Positions 29,716-38,634 of a stretch of 64,000 nt of DNA are shown here, piece after piece (position 1 is the stretch's first letter; the number at the start of each line of letters is the position of its first letter). The notes beneath the pieces were generated by a model. That model had not been told where the DNA came from. It searched no databases and saw only the letters and a list, made by a program, of their open reading frames with translations. The position numbers and the translations under genes were made by a program. Source of the stretch: Burkholderia pyrrocinia (GTDB taxonomy: Bacteria; Pseudomonadota; Gammaproteobacteria; Burkholderiales; Burkholderiaceae); NCBI RefSeq assembly GCF_003330765.1, contig NZ_CP024902.1, positions 1,302,001-1,366,000 on the forward strand, in the 5' to 3' direction.

Positions 29716-31146
29716 GTGTCAACGAATCCCAGTGGCAAAGCCGGCGGCCTGATCGAGGTACGCTCGATCGACTTCATTCCCGACGCCGAGCGCCACGGCG
29801 GCTTGCTGAGCCAGTTCACGCTGTGGCTGTCGGCCAACATGCAGATCACGGCCATCGTCACGGGCGCGCTCGCCGTCGTGCTCGGCGGCGACGTGTTCTG
29901 GTCGCTGGTCGCGCTGCTGCTCGGCCAGCTCGTCGGCGGCGCGGTGATGGCGCTGCATGGCGCGCAAGGGCCGCAGCTCGGGCTGCCGCAGATGATCTCG
30001 AGCCGCGTGCAGTTCGGCGTCTACGGCGCGATGATCCCGATCGTGCTCGTGTGCCTGATGTACATCGGCTTTTCCGCAAGCGGCTCGGTGCTGGCCGGGC
30101 AGGCCGTCGCGCAACTGCTGCACGTCGACGACGCGGCCGGCATCCTGCTGTTCGCGGCCGTGATCGTCGTGCTGACCGTGTTCGGCTATCGCGCGATCCA
30201 CTTCGTCGGCCGGATCGCGAGCGTGGTCGGCATCGTCGCGTTCGTCTACATGTTCACGCAACTGTTCGCGAACCACGACGTCGGCGCGCTGCTCGCGAAC
30301 AAGCATTTCTCGCTCGCGAGCTTCCTGCTGTCGATGTCGCTGTCCGCGTCGTGGCAGATCGCGTTCGGCCCGTACGTCGCCGACTATTCGCGCTACCTGC
30401 CGCGCTCGACGTCGTCGGTCGCGACGTTTCTCGCGGTCGGCCTGGGCTCGGTGATCGGCGCGCAGGCGGCGATGGTGTTCGGCGTGTTCGCGGCCGCGCT
30501 GGCCGGCAGCCAGTTCGCGCACCATGAAGTGTCGTATATCGTCGGCCTCGGCTCGACGGGCGCCGTGGCCGCGCTGCTGTACTTCAGCATCTCGTTCGGC
30601 AAGGTGACGGTGACGGCGCTCAACGCGTACGGCAGCTTCATGTCGATGGCGACGATCGTCAGCGGCTTTCGCGGCAAGGGCGCCGTGTCGTCGAAGAGCC
30701 GCATCGTCTACATCTTCGGGATGATCTGCGTGTCGACGCTGATCGCGCTCGCGGGCCGCCATTCGTTCCTGAAGGAATTCACCGCGTTCATCCTGTTCCT
30801 GCTCGCGTTCTTCACGCCGTGGAGCGCGATCAACCTGGTCGACTACTACTGCTTCACGCGCTCGCGCTACGACGTGCCGGCGCTGTCCGATCCGGACGGC
30901 CGCTACGGCCGCTGGAACGCGATGGCGATCACGATCTACGTGGTCGGCATCCTCGTGCAGTTGCCGTTCATGTCGACGCACCTCTATACGGGGCCGCTCG
31001 TCGATGCGCTCGGCGGCACCGACATCTCGTGGATCCTCGGCCTGGTCGTGCCGGCCGTGCTGTATTACATCGGCGCGCGCACGTCGCGGCGCAGCATCCC
31101 CGAACGGCTGATCCTGCCGCTCGAACGCGGCGAAGTTCACCACTGA
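29716..31146 (+). CDS. NCS1-family purine/pyrimidine (cytosine) permease
   Basis: A 476-aa permease with ~12 TM segments, using a GTG start at 29716 supported by TTGGAG upstream. Hallmarks of the NCS1 (CodB-like) family are present: LPQMISSRVQFGVYGAMIPI, ASWQIAFGPYVADYSRYLPR in TM6, SFGKVTVTALNAYGSFMS, and FFTPWSAINLVDYYCFTRSRY near TM10. These transporters import cytosine, allantoin, hydantoins, uracil or related heterocycles; the exact ligand cannot be read. It stands alone but lies close to an M20 carbamoyl-amidase gene, which could process such compounds. Confidence 0.9.
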   Translation: MSTNPSGKAGGLIEVRSIDFIPDAERHGGLLSQFTLWLSANMQITAIVTGALAVVLGGDVFWSLVALLLGQLVGGAVMALHGAQGPQLGLPQMISSRVQFGVYGAMIPIVLVCLMYIGFSASGSVLAGQAVAQLLHVDDAAGILLFAAVIVVLTVFGYRAIHFVGRIASVVGIVAFVYMFTQLFANHDVGALLANKHFSLASFLLSMSLSASWQIAFGPYVADYSRYLPRSTSSVATFLAVGLGSVIGAQAAMVFGVFAAALAGSQFAHHEVSYIVGLGSTGAVAALLYFSISFGKVTVTALNAYGSFMSMATIVSGFRGKGAVSSKSRIVYIFGMICVSTLIALAGRHSFLKEFTAFILFLLAFFTPWSAINLVDYYCFTRSRYDVPALSDPDGRYGRWNAMAITIYVVGILVQLPFMSTHLYTGPLVDALGGTDISWILGLVVPAVLYYIGARTSRRSIPERLILPLERGEVHH

Positions 31147-31305
31147 CGACGCGCATCGCGCATCGGGCCGGCCGAGTGTCGGCCTGAGCGTCGCGTCGAG
31201 CCTGACGCTGCCTGAGCCGGGCTCCCCCACATTTCCTTGTACGCGATGCCGGTGCGGCGCGATTGCTGCATCCGGCATCGCTTTGTTCTCCATCCATTGA
31301 ATAGT

Positions 31306-32376
31306 ATGACTAAACAAATGAAAACCCGTGACAGCGATTCACGGGCGCGACCGGTGCATGCCGGTCTTCGCATGACGGTGGCGGCCGCGTGCCTCGTCGG
31401 GTCGGGGGCCGCGCTCGCGCAGGACGGCGTCACGCTGTACGGCGTGATCGACGAATTCGCGCAGTACGTGAATACGGGCAACGGCTATACGGCGGCGATC
31501 GGCTCGGGCGGCCAGTGGGGCAGCCGGTTCGGGCTGAAGGGCGGCGAGGATATCGGCGGCGGGCAGAAGATCGAGTTCGCGCTGGAAAACGGCTTCAACC
31601 CGAACGACGGTTCGCTGGCGAGCTCGGGCAGCCTGTTCAACCGGCAGGCGTGGGTCGGCATCGCGGGGCAGTGGGGCAAGGTGCGCGCGGGCCGCCAGAA
31701 TTCGCCGCTGTTCAACGACCAGGGCGGGCAGGATGCGTTCGGCGGCGTCACGCAGGCGTCCGGCATGGACAACCTGACCGTGTTCGCGTTCCGCACGAGC
31801 AATACGCTGTCGTACCAGAGCCCGGAGATCGCGGGCTTCCAGGGCGGGCTGTACTTCGGGTTCGGCGATGCGGGCGGCGTGCGCTCGGCCGGGTCGAGCC
31901 AGCAGTTCGACCTGGCCTACGAACACGGGCCGTTCGCGGCGTTCGTCGCGGGCCAGTGGCTGAAGAACGCGACGGCGACCACGACCGATCGCACGATCAT
32001 GGCCGGCGCATCGTACGCGATCGGCAAGGCGACCGTATACGGCGGGTTCTCCGCAGTGAAGTGGGCCGACTTCGGCATCGATTCGCGCGTGTACGGGTTG
32101 TCGGTCAAATACCAGCTCAACCCGGCGAACACCATCGCGCTCGGTTACGCGTACCTGCACGACCAGTCGTCGCAAGGCAACAATGCGGACCAGCTCGGGC
32201 TGATGTACGAGTACGACCTGTCGAAGCGCACGAGCTTCTACGGCGCGCTGTCGTACCTGCGCAACCGCAACCAGGCCGGCTACACGCTCGCGGGTGCGGC
32301 GAACCCAGGCCTGCCGCTCGCGTATCCGGGCGCGAATGCGCGCGGCGTGCAGCTCGGCATCGTGCATCGCTTCTGA
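31306..32376 (+). CDS. Gram-negative general porin (trimeric, porin_4 type)
   Basis: A 356-aa outer-membrane porin. The signal peptide ends in SGAALAQ, giving a mature start DGVTLYGVIDEF, the standard burkholderial porin N-terminus. Family motifs include SRFGLKGGEDIGGGQKIEFA, FNRQAWVGIAGQWGKVRAGR (constriction loop region) and the terminal strand GVQLGIVHRF ending in Phe for Bam recognition. The start at 31306 (a second Met at 31318) is selected. The Arg-rich N-region before the hydrophobic core is longer than usual. It is co-oriented with the permease, 159 bp downstream, and may aid uptake of its substrate. Confidence 0.93.
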   Translation: MTKQMKTRDSDSRARPVHAGLRMTVAAACLVGSGAALAQDGVTLYGVIDEFAQYVNTGNGYTAAIGSGGQWGSRFGLKGGEDIGGGQKIEFALENGFNPNDGSLASSGSLFNRQAWVGIAGQWGKVRAGRQNSPLFNDQGGQDAFGGVTQASGMDNLTVFAFRTSNTLSYQSPEIAGFQGGLYFGFGDAGGVRSAGSSQQFDLAYEHGPFAAFVAGQWLKNATATTTDRTIMAGASYAIGKATVYGGFSAVKWADFGIDSRVYGLSVKYQLNPANTIALGYAYLHDQSSQGNNADQLGLMYEYDLSKRTSFYGALSYLRNRNQAGYTLAGAANPGLPLAYPGANARGVQLGIVHRF

Positions 32377-32434
32377 CGATCACGGCGCGCCGGGCCGTGT
32401 GCGCCCGGCGCTTGCTTCGGGCGCGTTCGCGCCG

Positions 32435-33391
32435 TTACTTCCCCAGCCGCTCCGCGAGCGAATAGCGCTGCATGCAGCGCTCCATCGCGTCGAGAAACGC
32501 GTGCTCGGCCGCGTTCATCTTGCGGTCGCGATGCCACAGCAGGAACACGTCGACGTCGACGAGCCCGTCGTCGGGCGGCAGCCGCCACAGCCGCTGCTGC
32601 GCGATGTCGTCGCGCACGATGTGCTCGGGCAGGCAGCCGATTCCGTAGCCCGCGAAAATCAGCCGCCGCACTTCCTCGAGGCTCGGCGACGACGCGACGA
32701 TGCGCCCCGTGAAGCCCTTCTGGTCGCGGAACACGGTGAGCGGCGACAGGCTGTCGCCGATCTGGTCGCTCGTGAACGACACGAAATTCTCGGCGAGCAG
32801 ATCGTCCATCCGCAGTTGCGTCTGCCCGAACAGCCGGTGATGGCGGCCGCAGTAGATCGCGTAGCGCTGGCGCAGGAAGCAGCGCATCTCCAGCTTGTCG
32901 TGCGGCGTGCGGCACAGGCCGAGCCCGGCCGTGGCCGTCTTCTGCAGCAGCGAAGAAAGAATGTCCGACGAGCGCATTACCTCGATCTGCAGGTCGATGC
33001 GCGGATACGCGCGATGGAAGTCCGCGAGGAACTCGTCGTAGACGGGCGACTCGATGCGGCTCACCGTGAGCAGCCGGATCGACCCGGTCAGGTCGGCCGT
33101 GCTGTCGTCGATTTCCGTTTCGAGACGCGAGATGCCGCCGTAGATGTCGCTCGCGATCCGGTACACGGCTTCGCCGGCCGGCGTCGGCGCGAAGTGCGCG
33201 CCGCGCCGCTCGATCAGCCGGCGCTCGAGTGTGTCCTCGAGCCGCCGCAACGCCTGGCTCACGGCCGGCTGCGTCACGTGCAGCCGCGCTGCCGCGCGGC
33301 TCACGCTGCGCTCCTGCATGATCACCAGGTAGGTGCGCAACAGGTTCCAGTCGAGACGGTCGTTCAGGAACGGGGCGAGGTCGGGGCGCAT
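32435..33391 (-). CDS. LysR-family regulator divergent from the MHS-amidase-deacetylase genes
   Basis: A 318-aa LysR protein with HTH SVSRAAARLHVTQPAVSQAL and an effector domain starting LTGSIRLLTVSRIESPVYDE, with FAGYGIGCLPEHIVRDDIAQ near the end. Its gene is divergent (~190 bp) from the MHS transporter, M20 amidase and deacetylase genes, making it their probable regulator, while it converges on the porin gene. The intervening region contains AT-rich sequence (33430-33470) fit for a LysR box and promoters. Confidence 0.9.
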   Translation of the reverse strand: MRPDLAPFLNDRLDWNLLRTYLVIMQERSVSRAAARLHVTQPAVSQALRRLEDTLERRLIERRGAHFAPTPAGEAVYRIASDIYGGISRLETEIDDSTADLTGSIRLLTVSRIESPVYDEFLADFHRAYPRIDLQIEVMRSSDILSSLLQKTATAGLGLCRTPHDKLEMRCFLRQRYAIYCGRHHRLFGQTQLRMDDLLAENFVSFTSDQIGDSLSPLTVFRDQKGFTGRIVASSPSLEEVRRLIFAGYGIGCLPEHIVRDDIAQQRLWRLPPDDGLVDVDVFLLWHRDRKMNAAEHAFLDAMERCMQRYSLAERLGK

Positions 33392-33583
33392 CGGGTCTCC
33401 GGGCGAGGCGTCGGGATAGACATTAGTTGAATTTATACAGCGAATAATAACTTGAAATTTGACTAATGATTTGCGGTCGCCGATAAAGGAGGGGTGCCGC
33501 AGCGTGCGGCGCGAGGCCGCGACAGACGGCCGTCATCACGATATTGCGCGTCGCCTGCCATGCGGCGCGCGTCAGGAGCCCGC

Positions 33584-34894
33584 ATGACCCAGTCCCTTCC
33601 TTCCGCCCGCCAACCTGCCCGCGCCGCGACGGCCGCGTTCATCGGCACGATGATCGAGTGGTACGACTTCTACATCTACGCGACCGCCGCTGCGCTCGTG
33701 TTCGGCGAGCTCTATTTCCCGTCGCACGACCCCTTCGTCAGCACGATGGCGTCGTTCGCGACGTTCGCGGTCGGCTTCTTCGCGCGCCCGCTCGGCGGTG
33801 TCATCTTCGGCCATCTCGGCGACCGCATCGGCCGCAAGAAGGCGCTAATGACGACGCTGATGATGATGGGCGTCGCGACCGTCTGCGTCGGGCTGCTGCC
33901 CGACTATTCGACGGTCGGCATGCTCGCGCCGGCGCTGCTCGTCGCGCTGCGCGTCGTGCAGGGGATCGCGGTCGGCGGTGAATGGGGCGGCGCGGTGCTG
34001 ATGGCGGGCGAGCACGCGCCGCAGGGGCGCCGCACGTTCTTCGCGTCGTTCGCGCAGCTCGGCAGCCCGGCCGGGCTGATCCTGTCGCTGATCGCGTTCC
34101 GCGCGGTCACGTCGATGGACAAGGCCGACTTCCTCGCGTGGGGCTGGCGCCTGCCGTTTCTCGCGAGTTCGGTGCTGCTCGTGGTCGGCATCCTGATCCG
34201 GCTCGGCGTGAACGAGTCGCCGGAATTCGCGCGCGTGAAGGCGGCGAACCGCACCGTGAAACTGCCGGTCGCCGAAGTGTTCCGCTTCGCGTCGGGGCTC
34301 GTGCTGCTCTGCATCGGCGCGAACACGATCGGCATCGCGGGCGTCTATTTCACGAACACGTTCATGATCGCGTACACCACGCAATACGTCGGCGTGTCGC
34401 GGTCGTTGATTCTCGACAGCCTGTTCGCGGTTGCGATCATCCAGTTCATCGCGCAGCCGATCGCCGCGTGGGTCGCCGAGCGGATCGGCGGCGCGCGCTT
34501 CCTGAAGCTGGCGGCGCTGCTCGCGATGCTGTCTCCGTATCCGATGTTCATGCTCGTGCAGGGCGGCACGTCCGCGTCGCTCGTCGCGGGCATCGCGCTC
34601 GCGGTCGTCTGCATGGCCGGCTTCTATTCGGTGATCGCGGGCTTCGTGAGCGAGGTGTTTCCCGCGCACGTGCGCTATTCGGCGATCTCGCTCGCTTATC
34701 AAATCTGCGGCGCGCTCGCGGGCGGCCTGACACCGCTCGTCGGCACGTGGCTCGCGCATCGCTTCGTGGGCCAGTGGTGGCCGCTCGCGGTGTTCTATAC
34801 GTGTCTCGCCGGCATTTCGCTGCTCTGCATCGTCGCGCTCGACGCGCGCCGGGCGGCGCAGCCGGCCGCTGCCGAAGCGCTCGGCTCGCACTGA
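33584..34894 (+). CDS. MFS transporter of the metabolite:H+ symporter (MHS) family
   Basis: A 436-aa permease starting MTQSLPSARQP after an AGGAG site. The MHS N-terminus is plain: AAFIGTMIEWYDFYIYATAAALVFGELYFP, then FFARPLGGVIFGHLGDRIGRKKALM (loop 2-3 signature) and RVVQGIAVGGEWGGAVLMAGEHAP. MHS proteins import organic acids, betaines or shikimate (ShiA, ProP, KgtP). Downstream, 31 nt away, is an M20 amidase gene, so the substrate may be an N-carbamoyl or N-acyl amino compound. Confidence 0.92.
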   Translation: MTQSLPSARQPARAATAAFIGTMIEWYDFYIYATAAALVFGELYFPSHDPFVSTMASFATFAVGFFARPLGGVIFGHLGDRIGRKKALMTTLMMMGVATVCVGLLPDYSTVGMLAPALLVALRVVQGIAVGGEWGGAVLMAGEHAPQGRRTFFASFAQLGSPAGLILSLIAFRAVTSMDKADFLAWGWRLPFLASSVLLVVGILIRLGVNESPEFARVKAANRTVKLPVAEVFRFASGLVLLCIGANTIGIAGVYFTNTFMIAYTTQYVGVSRSLILDSLFAVAIIQFIAQPIAAWVAERIGGARFLKLAALLAMLSPYPMFMLVQGGTSASLVAGIALAVVCMAGFYSVIAGFVSEVFPAHVRYSAISLAYQICGALAGGLTPLVGTWLAHRFVGQWWPLAVFYTCLAGISLLCIVALDARRAAQPAAAEALGSH

Positions 34895-34925
34895 ATCTAA
34901 ACGAACGAATTCATCCGGAGTGCAA

Positions 34926-36197
34926 ATGAAAGATCTGTTGGAAATCGACGGTGCCCGTTTGTGGCAGAGCCTGGCGGACATGGCGCGCGTCGGCGCGACG
35001 CCGCGCGGCGGCGTGCGGCGCCTCGCGCTCACCGACGAGGACCGGCGCGGGCGCGACCTGTTCGCGCAGTGGTGCCGCGACGCGGGGATGACGGTGAGCG
35101 TCGACGCAGCCGGCAACCTGTTTGCGCGACGCGACGGCGCCGATGCGCAGGCCGCGCCGGTGCTGATCGGCAGCCACCTCGACACGCAGCCCGAAGGCGG
35201 CCGCTTCGACGGCGTCTACGGCGTGCTTGCCGCGCTCGAGCTCGTGCGCACGCTGAACGACGCGGGCATCGTGACCGGCAAGCCGCTGGAGATCGTGTCC
35301 TGGACCAACGAGGAGGGCGCGCGCTTTGCACCGGCGATGCTCGGTTCGGCCGTGTTCACGGGCGCGTTGCCGCTCGACGAGGCGCTCGCGAAGCAGGACG
35401 CCGACGGCGTCACGCTCGGCGCGGCGCTCGACGCATGCGGTTATCGCGGCACGCGCGCGACGGGCGGCGCGGTCGATGCGTATTTCGAGGCGCATATCGA
35501 ACAGGGGCCGGTGCTCGAGGCGAACGGCACGACGATCGGCATCGTCACGGGCGGGCAGGCGATCCGCTGGCTCGATGTGACGGTGACGGGCGTGGCCGCG
35601 CACGCGGGCACGACGCCGATGCCGTATCGCAAGGACGCATATTTCGCGAGCGCGCAGATGGCGCTCGAACTCGAGCGGATCGTCGTCGGTTATGCGCCGC
35701 GCGGGCTCGCGACGATCGGGCAGGCCGGCATCCGCAACGCGTCGCGCAACACCATTGGCGGCGACGTGACGTTCACGGTCGACCTGCGTCATCACGACGA
35801 TGCCGAAGTCGATGCGATGGAGCGCGACTTGCGCGATGCGTGCGCACGCGTGGCCGCCGCACGTGGCGTGCAGGTCGCGATCGACACCTGCTGGCGCAGC
35901 CCGGCGACGCCGTTCGATCGCGATTGTGTCGAACTGGTCGAGCAGGCGGCGGCCGCGTTCGGCTACACGAACGAGCGGATCGTCAGCGGCGCCGGCCACG
36001 ATGCGATCCTGCTCGCGCGCCGCTTTCCGACCGCGATGGTGTTCATCCCGTGCGTCGACGGTCTGTCGCACAACGAAGCCGAGGATGCGCTGCCCGACGA
36101 CGTGACGCGCGGCACGAACGTGCTGCTCCATGCGGTGCTCGCGCGCGCAGGCGTCGCGGCGAGCGTCGAGGCGGCGGCCGCCGCGCAACGTGCCTGA
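34926..36197 (+). CDS. M20 Zn-dependent amidohydrolase (N-carbamoyl-amino acid hydrolase / allantoate amidohydrolase type)
   Basis: A 423-aa dimetal hydrolase of the AllC/HyuC group. Metal and catalytic residues are in GSHLDTQPEGGRFDGVYG (His, Asp), SWTNEEGARFAP (catalytic Glu and metal Glu), EAHIEQGPVLE (His) and DGLSHNEAED (His near the C-terminus). The dimerisation lid domain sits between residues ~210-330. Relatives hydrolyse N-carbamoyl-L-amino acids, allantoate or beta-ureidopropionate, releasing ammonia and CO2. ATG 34926 is favoured (GGAG six bases before). The next gene, a deacetylase-like amidohydrolase, follows after 25 nt in an apparent operon with the MHS transporter. Confidence 0.92.
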   Translation: MKDLLEIDGARLWQSLADMARVGATPRGGVRRLALTDEDRRGRDLFAQWCRDAGMTVSVDAAGNLFARRDGADAQAAPVLIGSHLDTQPEGGRFDGVYGVLAALELVRTLNDAGIVTGKPLEIVSWTNEEGARFAPAMLGSAVFTGALPLDEALAKQDADGVTLGAALDACGYRGTRATGGAVDAYFEAHIEQGPVLEANGTTIGIVTGGQAIRWLDVTVTGVAAHAGTTPMPYRKDAYFASAQMALELERIVVGYAPRGLATIGQAGIRNASRNTIGGDVTFTVDLRHHDDAEVDAMERDLRDACARVAAARGVQVAIDTCWRSPATPFDRDCVELVEQAAAAFGYTNERIVSGAGHDAILLARRFPTAMVFIPCVDGLSHNEAEDALPDDVTRGTNVLLHAVLARAGVAASVEAAAAAQRA

Positions 36198-36222
36198 CGC
36201 GGCGAACTGACCAGGACCCACG

Positions 36223-37245
36223 ATGAAAACCTATTTCCATCCCGAACAACTGCTGCACCATCCGCGCAGCTACCTGTCGCGCGGCCAGATGCGTGAACCG
36301 CAGGAAGTGCCCGAGCGTGCGGCGCGGCTCGTCGCGGCCGTCCGGGCGCTCGACTTCGACGTGCGCGAGCCGGCCGACCGCGGCACCGCGCCGATCGTGG
36401 CCGTGCACGACATGAACTACCTGCGCTTTCTCGAGGACGCGCACCGCGACTGGAAGCAGATGCCTGACGACTGGGGCGACGAAGTGATGTCGAACGTGTT
36501 CGTGCGCGACCCGAACCCGCTGCGCGGCGTGCTCGCGAAAGCCGCGCGCTACCTCGCCGACGGCAGTTGCCCGGTCGGCGCGAACACGTGGCGCGCCGCG
36601 TACTGGTCCGCGCAGGGCGCGCTCGCGGCCGCGGCCGACGTCAACGACGGCGCCCGCGAGGCCTATGCGCTGTGCCGGCCGCCCGGCCATCATGCGCGCC
36701 GCGACGCAGCCGGCGGCTTCTGCTACCTGAACAATGCGGCGATCGCCGCGCAGTCGCTGCTCGGCCGTCATCGCCGGGTCGCGATCCTCGACACCGACAT
36801 GCATCACGGGCAGGGCGTGCAGGAGATCTTCTACGGCCGCGACGACGTGCTGTACGTGTCGATCCACGGCGATCCGACCAACTTCTACCCGGTCGTCGCG
36901 GGCTACGAAGAAGAGACGGGCACGGGGGCAGGCGACGGCTTCAACCTCAACCTGCCGATGCCGCACGGCTCGTCGGAGTCGGCGTTCTTCGCGCGGCTCG
37001 ACGACGCGCTGCGCGCGCTCGCGCGGTTCCAGCCCGACGCGCTGGTGCTCGCGCTCGGCTTCGATATCTACAAGGACGATCCGCAATCGCAGGTCGCCGT
37101 CACCACCGACGGATTCGGGCGGCTCGGCGGCGCGATCGGCGCGCTCGGGTTGCCGACGGTGATTGTGCAGGAGGGCGGTTATCACCTCGAAAGCCTCGAC
37201 GCGAACGCGCGTGCGTTCTTCGGCGGATTCGCCGCCGTGCGCTGA
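36223..37245 (+). CDS. Histone-deacetylase-family / acetylpolyamine amidohydrolase-like enzyme
   Basis: A 340-aa zinc hydrolase of the arginase-deacetylase superfamily. It has the catalytic His pair in RPPGHHARRDAAGGFCYLNN, the Zn-binding DTDMHHGQGVQEIFY, and IVQEGGYHLESL near the end with the transition-state Tyr region. Bacterial members such as AphA remove acetyl groups from N-acetylputrescine, acetylspermidine or related acetylamines. It is the third gene of the MHS-amidase series. Together with the agmatinase-like gene ten kilobases away, the region hints at polyamine or amide use. Exact substrate not determinable. Confidence 0.9.
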   Translation: MKTYFHPEQLLHHPRSYLSRGQMREPQEVPERAARLVAAVRALDFDVREPADRGTAPIVAVHDMNYLRFLEDAHRDWKQMPDDWGDEVMSNVFVRDPNPLRGVLAKAARYLADGSCPVGANTWRAAYWSAQGALAAAADVNDGAREAYALCRPPGHHARRDAAGGFCYLNNAAIAAQSLLGRHRRVAILDTDMHHGQGVQEIFYGRDDVLYVSIHGDPTNFYPVVAGYEEETGTGAGDGFNLNLPMPHGSSESAFFARLDDALRALARFQPDALVLALGFDIYKDDPQSQVAVTTDGFGRLGGAIGALGLPTVIVQEGGYHLESLDANARAFFGGFAAVR

Positions 37246-37349
37246 CTGACGCAGCGGGGTCGGATCGCGTGCGGGCGGGTTCAAGTTTTTCGTGCACACG
37301 CCGATAATTCGCGCATACGCTGGATGGATGCACGAAGGAGGGCCGCACG

Positions 37350-37637
37350 ATGACAGCCGGCCGAATCAAACGCGGAGCGATCGCACTCGCGGCGCTGGGC
37401 GCATGGTCGCTCGTGTGCCGCGCCGATCCGTCGATTCCGTTGCGAGTCAGTCTCACCATCCCGGAAACCTGCACGATCGGCCCCGGCGCGCCGCAGGCCG
37501 CCGATGCCGACATGCCGAGCGTCAGTTGCACGCACGGCACGCCGTTCGTGCTGAGCCACGCGCCGCAGCCCGGCGTGCGATCGGCGCCGCGCAACGTCGG
37601 TGCGGGCGCGCCGCCCGCATGGACCGTGACGTTCTGA
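37350..37637 (+). CDS. Miniature SCPU-like secreted protein
   Basis: A 95-aa protein with a signal peptide (MTAGRIKRGAIALAALGAWS, cleavage after CRA). The mature part retains the landmarks of a spore-coat-U domain in shortened form: LRVSLTIPETCTIG at the start, VSCTHGTPFVL in the middle (compare the CTNGTPYNV pattern of SCPU subunits), and a terminal WTVTF strand. The two cysteines (in ETCTI and VSCTH) match the conserved SCPU disulfide pair. It is encoded on the strand opposite to the adjacent chaperone-usher operon, converging on it with a 34-bp gap. It may be a relic or a regulatory/minor subunit; function unknown. Confidence 0.65.
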   Translation: MTAGRIKRGAIALAALGAWSLVCRADPSIPLRVSLTIPETCTIGPGAPQAADADMPSVSCTHGTPFVLSHAPQPGVRSAPRNVGAGAPPAWTVTF

Positions 37638-37671
37638 ACGGCGTGCGCGGCCCGTTGTCCCGCCATCCCCG

Positions 37672-38634
37672 CTAGAAGCTGATCGTCGCGGTGATCGTGT
37701 CGCTGTAGTTGCCGGGCGCGGGCGTCGTCTGCGCCGGCACTGCGCCGTACACGGTCACGACCTGCGACGTGCCCGTGCCGACGCCCGTGACCGTTGAACT
37801 GCCGCCCGTGCCGTCGCCCCACGCGATCGAGCGTGCGGCGTCCGTGTAGAGCCCGTAGCCGATCGTACCGCCGCCGCCGCTGCGCTGCATCCGGCGTGCC
37901 GTCACGCTGCCGGCGCTGCCGCCGTTCAGCGCGATCTTCCACGCGTCGCCGTTCGTGCACTGCGCGGTGATCGAGCCGGTTGCCGCGAGCGCGCCCGACA
38001 GGACGCTCGCGGTGCCGAAGCTGACGTTGGTCGCGCTGATGTTGCAGTTGTTGACGACGTTCGCGGTCGCCGTGAACGGGAAGGTGCCGCTCGGCGACGC
38101 CAGCGACGCGCAGGTCGGCGCACCGAACAGGTAGAACCCCGTGTTGACCGACGTCGTGTTGCCGCCGAACTGCTGCGAGTAGGTCGTGGTGCCGTTGCCG
38201 GTCGTCGGCACGGTCGGCTGGTTCGCGGTGATCTGCCCGTACACCGTGACCGTTGCGGTCGCGCTCGTGCCGAGCGCGGGTTTGACGAGCGTCACCGACG
38301 CCGGCGTCGTACCGGAATACACGGAGCCCCACGCGACCGAATGCGCGGCATCGAGATAGAGGTCGTAATGCATCGTGCTGCTGCCGTTGACGAGGCTGCG
38401 CGGGCTCGTGCCGCCGAGATTCAGGCACACGAGCACGTTCGGCGTCAGCGTGATGGCCGACCACGTGCAGGTGACGCTGACGGTGCCGGTCGCCGCGACC
38501 GACGCGCGCGAGATCGGGCTGACCGAGCCGAAGCTCACCGTCGACGCGGTGGCCGTGCACGACTCGGCCTGCGCGTGGCGCGGCACACCGCACCACGCGG
38601 CGAACGCGACGAGGAGCAGCAGCGCGAGCCTCAT
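37672..38634 (-). CDS. Two-domain SCPU (spore coat U) fimbrial protein, probable tip adhesin
   Basis: A 320-aa secreted protein, signal MRLALLLLVAFAAWCG with cleavage after AQA, carrying two SCPU domains (residues ~24-165 and ~175-320). Each has the pattern Cys-strand, FGSVSP / FGTASV, VTCTW / AQCTNGD, a central YDLYLDA / YGLYTDA strand, VTVYGQI / VTVYGAV, and the second ends in ITATISF. In Csu-type archaic pili, such double-domain proteins are tip adhesins. Its start overlaps the usher stop by 4 nt, so it is the distal gene of the operon. Confidence 0.88.
   Translation of the reverse strand: MRLALLLLVAFAAWCGVPRHAQAESCTATASTVSFGSVSPISRASVAATGTVSVTCTWSAITLTPNVLVCLNLGGTSPRSLVNGSSTMHYDLYLDAAHSVAWGSVYSGTTPASVTLVKPALGTSATATVTVYGQITANQPTVPTTGNGTTTYSQQFGGNTTSVNTGFYLFGAPTCASLASPSGTFPFTATANVVNNCNISATNVSFGTASVLSGALAATGSITAQCTNGDAWKIALNGGSAGSVTARRMQRSGGGGTIGYGLYTDAARSIAWGDGTGGSSTVTGVGTGTSQVVTVYGAVPAQTTPAPGNYSDTITATISF

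Noticed and set aside
29719..31317. A 532-codon minus-strand frame over the NCS1 permease
   Set aside because: Composition is extreme (Arg/His/Asp/Glu-rich), no signals precede it, and the opposite strand encodes a clear permease.
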